DNA of 64,000 nucleotides, from assembly GCF_026410545.1 (NCBI RefSeq), contig NZ_JAPMIT010000003.1, forward strand, positions 62,001 to 126,000. Direction: 5' to 3'. The position numbers were made by a program, and so were the translations under genes. This DNA is from Microbacterium sp. STN6. Lineage in GTDB: Bacteria; Actinomycetota; Actinomycetes; Actinomycetales; Microbacteriaceae. The notes under the pieces were generated by a model that ran no database searches, was not told the origin of the DNA, and worked only from the letters and a program-made list of their open reading frames with translations. Every line of letters starts with the position of its first letter. Positions within the stretch are counted from its first letter, which is position 1. Positions 18,201 through 26,840 of the stretch are shown here, piece by piece.

Positions 18201-18397
18201 GAGTCGCCGAGCTGCGAAGGGACCTTCCAGCCGAGCACCGGCGAGCGGGATACCACCGTCGGCACGAGACGCTCGTCGCCCACGAACGCGGTGGGACGCC
18301 CGTCCACGACAAGCGCGAACGGGGCAGCGACCGCAGACGCATGATCGCTCTCCCGCGCGACGCTGTCACGTGAGTCACTCACGCTCGGTTGAATCAT
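15221..18397 (-). CDS. Alpha-L-rhamnosidase-like GH78, EDCPTREQ subtype
   Basis: A 1058-residue predicted cytoplasmic glycosidase. It has GH78 architecture but differs from the three CPQRDER enzymes in the window. The acid motif reads EDCPTREQAAWTGD near residue 470, and the distal barrel motif reads GPGTFWECWW followed by SLNHVGLGGPFAAW. About 200 extra residues at the C-terminus form a likely beta-sandwich ending in RTW. The protein at 20807 has the same features and the same C-terminal RTW, so they are paralogs. It is divergent from a LacI gene, with operator TGAAACGTATCA between them. The substrate is probably a rhamnoside different from those of the other GH78s. Confidence 0.85.
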   Translation of the reverse strand: MIQPSVSDSRDSVARESDHASAVAAPFALVVDGRPTAFVGDERLVPTVVSRSPVLGWKVPSQLGDSGALGFEVEVYDPSGSAVWKSGRVWSGATDVTVGRDLSSYSLYTWRVRVSDQATRWSPWATSELETGPITFADWSAQWLDVAHLSRIDTPFSLVRPVERARLYLTGQGVVRAWANGSVINPDRMDPTRTDFARALFRCYDLTDLLAIGENSLAFVVGLGDWARTARAPRLLAELVVWHKGGSVTRIVPGPHSTVTPSTVTIDEPFYLERHDARSRAPQLPPPQAPVAVNAVRVPASAATAPTNVTSDPTPPLREVQTFGLKEIGRSPGSRLFDVGTNIAGRSKLVLHANVSAGTLVRVLHGEHVGGDGHIDTTNLTMPYDHGRERQVVEYVAGGVAGESHEPWFAYFGFRYIEVRGLADDAIATVTAYSMHTDLAASGTLSTDSPTIDRLLATASRTLLNNVHGVPEDCPTREQAAWTGDTASVAEYELAAFDSAAFLDKWMADFETSQQPDGQLPAVSPDLHTTRMPSDPVWGSALHRVLLGHLLHYGDFRLVRRALPTLRRWADFQLSCTGGDGVISRSPISYGHDWLALEQTPPPIHHTGAVIDCLLALADLEEATGDAHAAAQRRESAAELRSAARHAFFDPLTGTFGNGSQGSYAVAVEAGILTGREADAAGERLVALIRQRGNRVSSGFATTRTVVRALTMLGKSHVVHDILLQPESPGVGAMLRSGPGTFWECWWIDPTNTGTGSLNHVGLGGPFAAWAWEGLAGLRPTAPGYSGFRLSPQFVDGVTQLALRTETVRGPVSFSYSRVGEHARLEISVPPGSECTLEIGGHEEAVLASGRHTREVEVRGIGSPTPPAQGLAGRPSRTLAADDVRGSRNLLADALVVPGRADPLIETLEVLACMPIPHEQPENSVLKVVSTRGADGDAPTIMITPRVPLPLAGTSFVYAFVDQCMEGPNRSARPLLRLQLSNGDTMTSSSTAWPAGWNRVAVDTSGIAEDATVVAIEVGLEYGEEDAENALAVYPSQSDLRSAFHLGEVGFSTAKRTW

Positions 18398-18451
18398 TTT
18401 TCGGCGAGTTCCTCATCGTTTGACATCGTCGTCACATTTCCCGTGATTCGG

Positions 18452-18463
18452 TGAAACGTATCA
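18452..18463. promoter_or_regulatory. LacI-type operator TGAAACGTATCA
   Basis: Lies in the 197-bp gap between the divergent GH78 (15221-18397) and LacI (18595) genes. The identical sequence occurs at 32723, and its reverse complement at 20702. A TTGACA-like -35 (18420-18425) precedes it in the LacI direction, so the LacI gene is probably autoregulated. Confidence 0.75.
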
Positions 18464-18594
18464 CAGTTTTGGCCATTGAGACTGCGCTCTTTTCCCGGAT
18501 TTCACACCGTCTCCGCGTGATTAATCGATATGATTCCGGCAGAGCATGGCCCTTCTGACCAACAGGAGTTCGGCCGGGACACAGAGGTGGCGCA

Positions 18595-19599
18595 GTGGTC
18601 AGCATTCGGGACGTCGCGATGCGGGCGAGCGTTTCCATCGGCACGGTATCCAAATACTTGAACACGCCGCATCGCGTGGCGCCCGACACCAAGAAGCGCA
18701 TCAGAAAGGCGATCAACGAGCTCGGGTATGTGCGGAACGAGGCTGCTCGGCAACTGCGCGCGGGCGAGAGCAAGACTCTGGCCTTCGTCGCTCTCGAATT
18801 GAACAACCCGTTCTTCGGCGAGTTCGCAGACGCGATGGAACGGCGAGCCGCCGAGAACGGGCTCTTCCTCTTCATCGTCGGCAGCAACGGCGACCCCGAG
18901 CGCGAGGGGCAGTACATCGAGATGTTCGCGCAGCAGCGCGTATATGGCGTGATCCTGGCGTCGGGCCTGACTCGACAAAAGGAACTGGACCTGCTGTTCA
19001 CCAGGCGCATACCGACCGTCCTCGTCGATGCGTATGCCGCGACCGACCGGTTCTCATCCACCTCCGTCGATGACTTCCTGGGTGCCGAGCGGGCAGTCAC
19101 GCACCTGATCGAACAAGGCTGCCGCTCCATCGCCTTCATCGGCGGCGAGATCCAGATTCATCAGATCGCCGAGCGCCTGCGCGGTGCTCGGTCCGCGGTT
19201 GACGCTCACCCCGGCGTACGACTCGACGTGATTCCCACGGTCGAGCGGTCGGTGCCGGCAGGTCTCGCGGTCGGCGAGCAGCTGCTCGGCAGACCACGCG
19301 CCGAGCTGCCCGATGGGATCTTCGCGGCAAACGATTCGCTGGCAATGGGAATCATGCAGGCGATCTCGTCTGAATCGGAGCTTCGCATTCCCGAGGACGT
19401 CGCCATCGTGGGTTACGACGACATCGACTACGCGTCATCCGCCGGTGTGCCGTTGTCAACGGTTCGGCGGCCTCGCGAGGTCTTCGGCAGGAGCGCCGTC
19501 GACCTTGTGCGCGACCAGGCCGAATCAACGGAATCGCTGCCCGTACGCAGAATCGTCATTCAGCCGGAACTGATTATTCGTCAGAGCTCGCAACGGTAG
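18595..19599 (+). CDS. LacI-family transcriptional regulator
   Basis: A 334-residue repressor with HTH IRDVAMRASVSIGTVSKYLN, hinge YVRNEAARQLRAG, and sensor-domain motifs GIFAANDSLAMGIM and IVGYDDIDYA. The GTG start has AGAGGTGG five bases upstream. It is divergent from the GH78 at 15221 and convergent with a second LacI gene, with which it overlaps by 26 bp at the 3' ends. It likely binds the TGAAACGTATCA sites. Confidence 0.92.
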   Translation: MVSIRDVAMRASVSIGTVSKYLNTPHRVAPDTKKRIRKAINELGYVRNEAARQLRAGESKTLAFVALELNNPFFGEFADAMERRAAENGLFLFIVGSNGDPEREGQYIEMFAQQRVYGVILASGLTRQKELDLLFTRRIPTVLVDAYAATDRFSSTSVDDFLGAERAVTHLIEQGCRSIAFIGGEIQIHQIAERLRGARSAVDAHPGVRLDVIPTVERSVPAGLAVGEQLLGRPRAELPDGIFAANDSLAMGIMQAISSESELRIPEDVAIVGYDDIDYASSAGVPLSTVRRPREVFGRSAVDLVRDQAESTESLPVRRIVIQPELIIRQSSQR

Positions 19600-20602
19600 T
19601 CGACGTCGACGCGCGCACGATCAGTTCCGGCTGAAAGACCACCTGTTCGTGCGCGAAGTCGCCCGTCGTCGCCGCCTCACGCAACAGAAGGTCGACGGCC
19701 GTCGAACCGATCAGGGCGCTCGGCTGGCGGATCGATGAGAGCGGCACGACCGATGACGACGCGAACGCGATGTCGTCATAGCCGATCAGGGCGATGTCTT
19801 CCGGCACCCGGATGTCGCTCAAGATCATGAGACCCTGCAGCAGGCCAACGGCGAGCAGATCGTTGGCCGCAAAGATGGCGTCGGGGCGCTCGCTCTTCGG
19901 CCTGGCTCGGATGGCCTCGCCGACGGCCCTGCCCTGAAGAACCGTCAGGGACTCCGTCTCGATGACCTCGATCGTGACGGTGGAATGCTCGGCAAGCGCG
20001 CGCCTGGCGCCTTCCAGGCGATCCGAGACCTGACGGATGCCGGCAGGGCCGCCGACGAAGGCGATACGCCGCCGCCCGATCTCAACCAGATGGCTCACCG
20101 CCATGTGCCCGCCCGCCACGTCGTCTACGGCCACCGACGAGAAGGTGGCGTTCTCGGCCTGCCGGTCGACGAGCACGGTGGGAGTGCCGCGCTCCCTCAG
20201 CCGCTCAAGACGCGGAACAACGTGACCGACCGGTGTGATCAGGAGGCCGGCGACCCTCTGTTCCTCGAAAAGCTCGAGATAGGAGCGCTCGCGCTCCGCA
20301 TCCTCGTCACTGTTGCCGAGCAGCACAGCGAGCCCATCACGCAACGCCCGCGCCTCGGCGCCCCGAGCGAGGTCGGTGAAGAACGGGTTGCCCGCGTCGA
20401 GAACGACCAGGCCGATGCTGCGACTGCGGCCGGCGCGAAGCTGGCGGGCCGCATCGTTGCGCACGAATCCGAGTTGCTCGATGGCCTCGCGCACGCGAAC
20501 GACGGTGGCCTCGGTCACCTTGTCTGGCCGATTGAGAACGTTCGACACGGTACCGACCGAGACTCCGGCGAGCGCCGCAACCTCTCGAACACTTACCGAC
20601 AC
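19574..20602 (-). CDS. LacI-family transcriptional regulator
   Basis: A 342-residue repressor with HTH VREVAALAGVSVGTVSNVLN, hinge FVRNDAARQLRAG, and sensor motifs AIFAANDLLAVGLL and LIGYDDIAFA. By eye it is closer to the LacI proteins at 7445 and 38707 than to its convergent neighbour. It is divergent from the GH78 at 20807, with the operator TGATACGTTTCA between. It mirrors the LacI/GH78 pair to its left. Confidence 0.92.
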   Translation of the reverse strand: MSVSVREVAALAGVSVGTVSNVLNRPDKVTEATVVRVREAIEQLGFVRNDAARQLRAGRSRSIGLVVLDAGNPFFTDLARGAEARALRDGLAVLLGNSDEDAERERSYLELFEEQRVAGLLITPVGHVVPRLERLRERGTPTVLVDRQAENATFSSVAVDDVAGGHMAVSHLVEIGRRRIAFVGGPAGIRQVSDRLEGARRALAEHSTVTIEVIETESLTVLQGRAVGEAIRARPKSERPDAIFAANDLLAVGLLQGLMILSDIRVPEDIALIGYDDIAFASSSVVPLSSIRQPSALIGSTAVDLLLREAATTGDFAHEQVVFQPELIVRASTSTTVASSDE

Positions 20603-20701
20603 GCTCGCTCCACTTCGCCCTGACTCGATCGCTGCTCGGCATGTGAGGCGAACGTGACCTCATTGTAAGGATTCAGCGTCGTATCCACACGCCGCCGATT
20701 A

Positions 20702-20713
20702 TGATACGTTTCA
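20702..20713. promoter_or_regulatory. LacI-type operator TGATACGTTTCA
   Basis: The exact reverse complement of the site at 18452, in the gap between the divergent LacI (ending 20602) and GH78 (20807). A TATGAT -10-like hexamer (20700-20705) overlaps it in the GH78 direction, so a bound repressor would block RNA polymerase directly. Confidence 0.78.
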
Positions 20714-20806
20714 CCCTAACGCGACGAGCGCCTCGAATCGTGTCCCACCGACACGGGGTGTTCGCGCAGCAGCGCAACGCCCCTTCATCGGTGAAAGGTC
20801 GACAAG

Positions 20807-23800
20807 GTGACGAGAGCCGCCGACGCCTCCCCGGTGCCTACGAACCTCCGCGCGCATGGCCTGCCCCCGTCCGCTGCGCACTCGCGTGTGCTCAGCGTCG
20901 TCGGCACGAGGCGGCCACCGCTCTCGTGGGTCGTTCCGCTTGTGCGAAACGGCCAGGCCCAGTCCGCCTACCAGATTCGGGCGTCGTCACACGATCGTCC
21001 TCACGAGGATGCCGACCTGTGGGACAGCGGAATGATCGACTCGGCCCGCAACAGCGGCGTCGCCTGGGGCGGCATTGCCATTCCCCCGCACACCCGTGTC
21101 TGGTGGACCGTGCGCACCCAGGACGAGACCGGCACCACCTCGGAGTGGGCGCAGCCTGTGCCCATCGACAGTGCCGCCTATTCCCTTGCCGACTGGCACG
21201 CGCAGTGGATCGGCGTTGCGCCGACGCGTCGGGCACGCATCGACGTTCCCGCCTTCCCCTCAGTGGCAGCGGCGCGAATCTCGGTTGCCGGCTGGGGGCC
21301 GACACGCATCTCGGTGAACGGCACCGTCGTCAACCCGGACGATCTGGGTCCAATCGACTCGTCGCTGCAGCGCGCCACCTCCCGCAGCTACGACGTAACC
21401 GACCTGGTCGCGCAGGCGCATGGGCCCTTCGAGCTGTCGATCGCGGCATCGCTCGGCCACTACAGGCTTGTGCTCGAGCAGGCGCGCGTGCTCGCCGAGC
21501 TGCGGGTCACCCTCGCCGACGGGCAGCAGCGGGTCATCGGCACCTCCGGCGACTGGCTCAGCTCGCCGAGCGGAGTCACGACCGATGATCCGTTCTATCT
21601 CGAAGAGCACGATCCGGCCTCCCCGTCTCGACCAGGCGAACACGCTCCGGTCGTCGTCGTGCCGCCCGACGCCTCACCCCCGCCGCCCGCGATCGTCGTG
21701 CCCAACGTCGGGCCCCCGGTGCGCGTGGTGCGCGTCGCGAAGGCGACGCTCCTCGCGCAGCCGGCCCGAGGCATCCGCGTCTTCGACCTGGGCGAGAACG
21801 TGGCCGGGCGCGTCGCCCTCCAGCTCGACGGCGTCAGGCCCGGGCAGCGCGTCACGTCGACGCAGGGCGAGAAGCTCACACCGGATGGCCGAGTGGATAC
21901 GACGAACATTCGGCTGCCGGCCGACCGGGAGCGGGAGCGGCAGGTCTTCGCCGTCGTCTGCGACGCCGAGCACGTCGAGGCCAGCCCGTGGTTCGCTGTT
22001 CACGGGTTTCGCTACGTCGAGGTTGGCGGGCTCGATGACGACGCGAGCGTGACGGTCTCGGCGCGCGTTCTGCACTCCGACGTCGACCGGACCGGAAGCG
22101 TGACCACGAGCGTTGCCGAACTGAACCAGCTCGTCGACTACGCCGTTCGCACCCAGCTCAACAACACGCACGGCCTTCCCGAGGATTGCCCCACGCGCGA
22201 GCAGGGCGGCTGGACCGGCGACGCGTCTGTCTCGGCAGAGGCCGCCCTGTCGCATCTCGACATGTCGGGCGTCTACCGCAACTGGCTCGCGGATGTCGCA
22301 CTCGACGCCGGAGCCGATGGCGACATTCCGGGCATCTCGCCGCACCTGCAAGGCGAACACGGACGGCAGCCCGCCGACCCGGTGTGGGGCTCGGCCATGA
22401 CCGAGATTCCGTGGCAGCTATGGCGAGACACGGGCGACACCTGGCAGATCGAGCCGCTGCTGCCGACCATGCGCCGCTGGGCCGACTGGCAGCTGACGAC
22501 ACTCGTCGACGGCGTGGTCAGGAACGCCCCCATCAGCTTCGGCGCCGACTGGCTCGCCCTCGAGCAGACTCCCCCGGTCGTGCTTCAGACCGCGGCGGTC
22601 GTCGTCTCGCTTCGCGCCCTCGCCGACCTCGAAGAGGCTGTCGGCAACGCGGATGCCGCGGCAGCACGCCGCGCGCAGGCCGACGCCGTCGTCGCCGCCG
22701 CCCGGCGAGCGTTGCGCGATCCCGTCGAGGGTACCTGGGGCACCGATTCCCAGGGATCGAGCGCCGTCGCGTTAGTTTCGGGCATGGCCGACGAACGCGA
22801 CGTCGACGGACTCCGTGCGCGGCTGCGCGCTGCCGTGCACGCGCGGGGCGACCGGCTCTCGAGTGGATTCGCGGCAACCAGGGCCGTGGTTCGTGCGCTC
22901 GCCGACGCCGATGGCGGCTCGAGCCTTCTCGCCGCCGTGCGGCAGAGAGAGCAGCCGGGAATCGGCGCGATGCTCGTCGACGGCCCCGGCACGTTCTGGG
23001 AGACGTGGTGGATCGACAACGAGAACGTGGGCGTCGCCTCGCTCGACCACATCGGTCTCGCCGCGCCGTTCGCCGCGTGGGTGTGGCGCGATGTCGCCGG
23101 ACTTCGCACCCTCGAGCCGGGCTTCAGACGGTTCGCCCTTGATCCGCGCCTGCTGAATGACGTATCGAGTTGTGAGTTCACGCGCGACACCGCTCGCGGA
23201 AGAATCGCGGCATCCTGGCGGCTCGACGACGGCGTCTACCGCGCCGAGCTTGCCGTGCCGGTCGGCAGCATCGCCGAGGTGACGTGTGCCGGCCAGGGCC
23301 CGGTCATGGTCGACGGCGGTCGAGTCGCGACCGAAACGGATGCCTCCGGCAGGCGGTACGTCACCGTAGCGTCCGGGCAGCACACCGTGACCGTCGAGCA
23401 CGTCGCACCCCGCCCGGCTGTAGAACCGCGTCAACCACGACCGAAGCGAGCGGATGTCGGCGACATCTGGCTCTCAGACGGCAACACGAGCCGGTGGATC
23501 CCCCGCGACTCCCGCCTCACGGTGACGGTCGCCGACACCGATGTCGTGTGCGCTCCGGTCTTCCACGAGCCGATACCGGCGCCGACTCTGGATGTCGGCA
23601 TTCCCGACTTCGAGGCGAACGCGACGCAGTGGCTCGTTCTCGAGCACGATGGACCCCTCGATCTCTCGCGCGCCGCCTTCGCCTTCGCGAGCTTCGACGT
23701 CGACAACCCGCAGATCGTCGGCCGAGCGGTGCGCATCGCGATGCGGTTGACCAGCGAGACCGGCGAGTACCGTGAAGCGCTCGCCCGCCCGCTTCCTATC

Positions 23801-23995
23801 GCGTGGAACCGGGTGGCGGTCGACCTCGAGGGCTGGCCGGGGCGCTCCGCCGTGAGCGAGGTCGCGGTCGGCATCCGCTGGAGCGATGAATTCGACACGG
23901 CACTCGGCCCTCCCCTGCCTCTGCCGCCCCCACCGCGCCCGTTCTCGTTCCGCCTCGGCCGAATCGGCTGGACGAGCGCCCCACGAACATGGTGA
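20807..23995 (+). CDS. Alpha-L-rhamnosidase-like GH78, EDCPTREQ subtype
   Basis: A 1062-residue paralog of the GH78 at 15221. It shares EDCPTREQGGWTGD near residue 460, GPGTFWETWW, SLDHIGLAAPFAAWVW and a long C-terminal beta-rich extension ending in RTW. There is no signal peptide, so it is cytoplasmic. The GTG start at 20807 has AAAGG upstream. Its stop codon overlaps the ATG of the flavin oxidoreductase (TGATG). It may therefore release the sugar or aglycone that the nine-gene operon behind it processes. Confidence 0.85.
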   Translation: MTRAADASPVPTNLRAHGLPPSAAHSRVLSVVGTRRPPLSWVVPLVRNGQAQSAYQIRASSHDRPHEDADLWDSGMIDSARNSGVAWGGIAIPPHTRVWWTVRTQDETGTTSEWAQPVPIDSAAYSLADWHAQWIGVAPTRRARIDVPAFPSVAAARISVAGWGPTRISVNGTVVNPDDLGPIDSSLQRATSRSYDVTDLVAQAHGPFELSIAASLGHYRLVLEQARVLAELRVTLADGQQRVIGTSGDWLSSPSGVTTDDPFYLEEHDPASPSRPGEHAPVVVVPPDASPPPPAIVVPNVGPPVRVVRVAKATLLAQPARGIRVFDLGENVAGRVALQLDGVRPGQRVTSTQGEKLTPDGRVDTTNIRLPADRERERQVFAVVCDAEHVEASPWFAVHGFRYVEVGGLDDDASVTVSARVLHSDVDRTGSVTTSVAELNQLVDYAVRTQLNNTHGLPEDCPTREQGGWTGDASVSAEAALSHLDMSGVYRNWLADVALDAGADGDIPGISPHLQGEHGRQPADPVWGSAMTEIPWQLWRDTGDTWQIEPLLPTMRRWADWQLTTLVDGVVRNAPISFGADWLALEQTPPVVLQTAAVVVSLRALADLEEAVGNADAAAARRAQADAVVAAARRALRDPVEGTWGTDSQGSSAVALVSGMADERDVDGLRARLRAAVHARGDRLSSGFAATRAVVRALADADGGSSLLAAVRQREQPGIGAMLVDGPGTFWETWWIDNENVGVASLDHIGLAAPFAAWVWRDVAGLRTLEPGFRRFALDPRLLNDVSSCEFTRDTARGRIAASWRLDDGVYRAELAVPVGSIAEVTCAGQGPVMVDGGRVATETDASGRRYVTVASGQHTVTVEHVAPRPAVEPRQPRPKRADVGDIWLSDGNTSRWIPRDSRLTVTVADTDVVCAPVFHEPIPAPTLDVGIPDFEANATQWLVLEHDGPLDLSRAAFAFASFDVDNPQIVGRAVRIAMRLTSETGEYREALARPLPIAWNRVAVDLEGWPGRSAVSEVAVGIRWSDEFDTALGPPLPLPPPPRPFSFRLGRIGWTSAPRTW

Positions 23996-25071
23996 TGACA
24001 CCAAAAGAAAGTGACGACATGACCCCCGCTGAACGGCCGCTACGGCTCGGATTCGCCGCACCGATGTTCGCTGCGCCCGGCATCCCGACCCTGCGCACCC
24101 CCAGCCTCGAGCGGCTCGACTGGGCGCAGACGCTTGCTGCCATACGCGAGGCCGAAGCGCTCGGCTACGACTCGGTCTGGTTCTCCGATCACCTCTTTCA
24201 CGGGCGGGGCGGCGAGTTCCTGGAGAGCTGGACGACGCTCGCCGCCGCGGCGGGAGCGACCGAGCGCATCCGCCTCGTCAACAACCACCTGGGCATCAAC
24301 TACCGACCCGCGCCGCTGCTCGCGAAGATGGCGGCGACCATCGACGTGATCTCGGCCGGCCGCTTCGAACTGTTCGTGTCGCACGGCATGCGCGAGCGCG
24401 AGCACACCAGCTACGGTTTCGGTTGGGAGCCGGATGTCGCGCGGCGGGTGGCGAAGCTCGACGAGGCCATCGAGGTGATGCGGTCGCTCTGGTCGGGCAA
24501 GCCGGTCGATCACGACGGCGAGCACTACCGATTGCGGGGCGCGCTCAGCACCCCGGTGCCCGCGCATCCGATCCCCCTCTGGCTGGGCGGCCCCCTCAGC
24601 GATCCCGTCGCCATGCTCATCGCGGCGCGCGCCGACGGCTGGAACGCCCTGCCTGCCTCGCTCACCGAATACGCCGCGCAGGCCGAACGCGTCGACGCCG
24701 CATGCCGAGCCATCGGCCGCGACCCGAGCACCCTGCGGCGCAGCCTCGAGACGCAGGTGCTCATACTGGGCGACGACTCCGAATGGAACGAATGGATGCT
24801 GCGCTGGGCCGAGTTGCGCGAGAGCGCCCCGCTCGGCTTCGCCACCTCGGACATGTTCCCGAACGGAACCGCCATCGACGATCCTGCCGCGCTCACGGCC
24901 GCCTGCGTCGACACATTCATCATCGGAACCCGGCGGGAGGTCGCCGCGAAGCTCGCCGCGTACCGCGACCTGGGCGTTGACGAGGTCGTGTGCTGGTTCA
25001 TGGACTGGCCGGTGGGAGACTCGCTGCGCTCTCTGGCAGAGGACGTTCGAGCGATGGTGAAACTTGCGTAG
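23995..25071 (+). CDS. LLM-class flavin-dependent oxidoreductase
   Basis: A ~358-residue luciferase-like monooxygenase-fold enzyme using F420 or FMN. Recognisable segments are YDSVWFSDHLFH, ATERIRLVNNHLGINYRP, LDEAIEVMRSLWSG and IPLWLGGP. Three in-frame ATGs (23989, 23995, 24019) are possible. 23995 is chosen because it forms a TGATG overlap with the GH78 stop; 24019 is also reasonable. A flavin oxidoreductase is unusual in a sugar operon. It could oxidise a sugar carbon or a glycoside aglycone. No substrate can be named from sequence. Confidence 0.8.
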   Translation: MTPKESDDMTPAERPLRLGFAAPMFAAPGIPTLRTPSLERLDWAQTLAAIREAEALGYDSVWFSDHLFHGRGGEFLESWTTLAAAAGATERIRLVNNHLGINYRPAPLLAKMAATIDVISAGRFELFVSHGMREREHTSYGFGWEPDVARRVAKLDEAIEVMRSLWSGKPVDHDGEHYRLRGALSTPVPAHPIPLWLGGPLSDPVAMLIAARADGWNALPASLTEYAAQAERVDAACRAIGRDPSTLRRSLETQVLILGDDSEWNEWMLRWAELRESAPLGFATSDMFPNGTAIDDPAALTAACVDTFIIGTRREVAAKLAAYRDLGVDEVVCWFMDWPVGDSLRSLAEDVRAMVKLA

Positions 25072-25077
25072 CAGAAT

Positions 25078-25089
25078 CGAAACGTTTCA
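25078..25089. promoter_or_regulatory. LacI-type operator, core GAAACGTTTC
   Basis: The perfect palindrome GAAACGTTTC (25079-25088) with a flanking CA lies in the only real gap (59 bp) between the flavin oxidoreductase and the Gfo/Idh/MocA gene. It suggests a second regulated promoter for the catabolic genes from 25131 onward. Confidence 0.65.
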
Positions 25090-25130
25090 GATAGCATGAC
25101 TGCATCATCGATGATCGCGAGGAGGCGACG

Positions 25131-26345
25131 GTGCACAGGCTCGGGATCGCGCTCGTGGGAGCGGGCTTCATGGGTACGCGTCATGTGCACGGTTATGCCG
25201 CGCTGCAGGCCGCGGGAGTGGCCAGGTCAGAGGTTGTCGCGATCCTCGATCTGAACCAGGAGGTCGCCGAGCGCGCGGCCGACGAGGCGCAGCAGCTGCT
25301 CGGTCGACGACCCCTCGTCTACACCGAACTCGACGCCCTCCTCGGCGACCCGGCGGTCGAGGCGGTCGACATCGTCACAGACCCGCGAACGCATGCGCCT
25401 ATCGCGATCGCTGCGATGGAGGCCGGCCGCCACGTTCTGTGCGAGAAGCCGCTGGCGCTCACGATCCGCGGCGCCCGCGCCATGGTCGATGCCGCACGGC
25501 GCACGGGCGTGGTTCTCGCGACCGGCGAGAACTATCGACGCGGCGGCGCGAACCGTCTCGCCCGCGCCGTGCTCGATGCGGGCCTGCTCGGCACCGTGCA
25601 CCTCATGCGCGAGGTGCGCATCGGCGGCGACAGCGCCGTCATCATCAGCAAGTGGCGGCACATGAAGGCCAGCGGGGCCATCGGTCTCGACATGGCGATT
25701 CACTACGCCGATATCGTCGAGTACTTCCTCGGCCCCGTCGAGACGGTGTGGGGCCGGGGCATTATTGCGGAACCGCTGCGGTTTCCCGCAGACGGCGGCG
25801 ATGCCATTGTTCCGGATGGCGAGGACTCGATCATCGCCTCGCTGCGTACGCGCTCAAACGTCGACGTGCAGCTCGCCTACCTGCCCTCCGGCCCCGGCAC
25901 TCGCTTCAGCGAACGGACCGTGCACGGCACCGACGGCTCGATGACCGTGCCGCCGGACCGCACCGACGGCGAGGTCGTCGTCACGCTGGGAGACCGCGTG
26001 CTGCGCGGCCCAGACCTCGTCGAGGCGGTGGGCGTGCATCTGAGCCTCTCGAAAGCGACCGTCGCGGTTCTGGGAGCGGACGGAACGGGTGGCAAGGGCG
26101 CGCTCTGGTCGGTCGTGGACTCCGGATACCTCGCCGTCGAGATCGATGACTTCGCCGACGCCGTGCAATCGGCGCGGCCCCCGGAGGTCGATGGCGTGGG
26201 CGGTATGCGCGCCCTCGCTGTCGTCCTGGCCGTGCTTGAATCCGGCACAAGTGGGCGCGCGGTGACGGTCGACGAGGTTCTCGACGGTTCGGTGCACGCC
26301 TACCAGGACTCGATCGATGCGACACTCGCGGTGAGCTCGCGATGA
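25131..26345 (+). CDS. Gfo/Idh/MocA-family oxidoreductase
   Basis: A 404-residue NAD(P)-dependent dehydrogenase. The Rossmann motif is GIALVGAGFMGTRHVHGY at residues 5-22, the EKP motif is at residues 105-107 (CEKPLALT), and a likely active-site Asp/His pair lies in GLDMAIHYADIVEYF. The GTG start has GAGGAGG upstream. It is first in a chain of overlapping genes. The family oxidises hydroxyls of sugars, glycosides or inositols, so it probably supplies the oxidised sugar (lactone or keto-sugar) for the enzymes that follow. Confidence 0.88.
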   Translation: MHRLGIALVGAGFMGTRHVHGYAALQAAGVARSEVVAILDLNQEVAERAADEAQQLLGRRPLVYTELDALLGDPAVEAVDIVTDPRTHAPIAIAAMEAGRHVLCEKPLALTIRGARAMVDAARRTGVVLATGENYRRGGANRLARAVLDAGLLGTVHLMREVRIGGDSAVIISKWRHMKASGAIGLDMAIHYADIVEYFLGPVETVWGRGIIAEPLRFPADGGDAIVPDGEDSIIASLRTRSNVDVQLAYLPSGPGTRFSERTVHGTDGSMTVPPDRTDGEVVVTLGDRVLRGPDLVEAVGVHLSLSKATVAVLGADGTGGKGALWSVVDSGYLAVEIDDFADAVQSARPPEVDGVGGMRALAVVLAVLESGTSGRAVTVDEVLDGSVHAYQDSIDATLAVSSR

Positions 26346-26839
26346 CGCTGCCGCTGACGCTGCCGCTGCGTTTCCATCAGACCGCGTTCGTGGTCCGCGA
26401 CCTCGACGCGGCCGTTCGGCACTGGGCCGATGACCTCGGAATCGGGCCATGGAACGTGTGGACGATGCGGCCGCCCGAGCTGCACGACACCGTGTACCAC
26501 GGCGAGCGCGTTGCGTTCGGCCTTCGTCATGCCATGGCGTTCTCTGGCGACCTTCAGATCGAACTCGTGCAGCCGCTCGAGGGCCCGAGCATCTTCACCG
26601 ATCAACTCGAGACGACCGGCGAGGGAGCCAACCACATCGGCGCGATCGTCGACGATCATGCCGCGGCCAGCGCAGACCTGATCGGGCGCGGCTTCGTGCC
26701 GCTGCAAAGCGCGAGGTTCGGCGCGAGCGAAGACGGACTGTTCGCCTACTTCCAGCCTCCCGGCATCCCGACCATCGTCGAGCTCATTCGCCCGCCGACC
26801 GAGCGCTTCGCGCCAGAAGACACGTACCCGAAGAGCTGA
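26342..26839 (+). CDS. VOC-fold (glyoxalase/dioxygenase superfamily) protein
   Basis: A 165-residue protein with the paired beta-alpha-beta-beta-beta units of the vicinal-oxygen-chelate fold: HQTAFVVRDLDAAVRHWAD, QIELVQPLEGPSIF, and ANHIGAIVDD giving potential metal ligands (His and Glu). The start overlaps the upstream stop (ATGA). The N-terminus carries a 12-base direct duplication. VOC proteins in catabolic operons act as epimerases, lyases or isomerases of keto-acids and CoA esters. The role here is unknown. Confidence 0.75.
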   Translation: MTLPLTLPLRFHQTAFVVRDLDAAVRHWADDLGIGPWNVWTMRPPELHDTVYHGERVAFGLRHAMAFSGDLQIELVQPLEGPSIFTDQLETTGEGANHIGAIVDDHAAASADLIGRGFVPLQSARFGASEDGLFAYFQPPGIPTIVELIRPPTERFAPEDTYPKS

Positions 26840-26840
26840 C

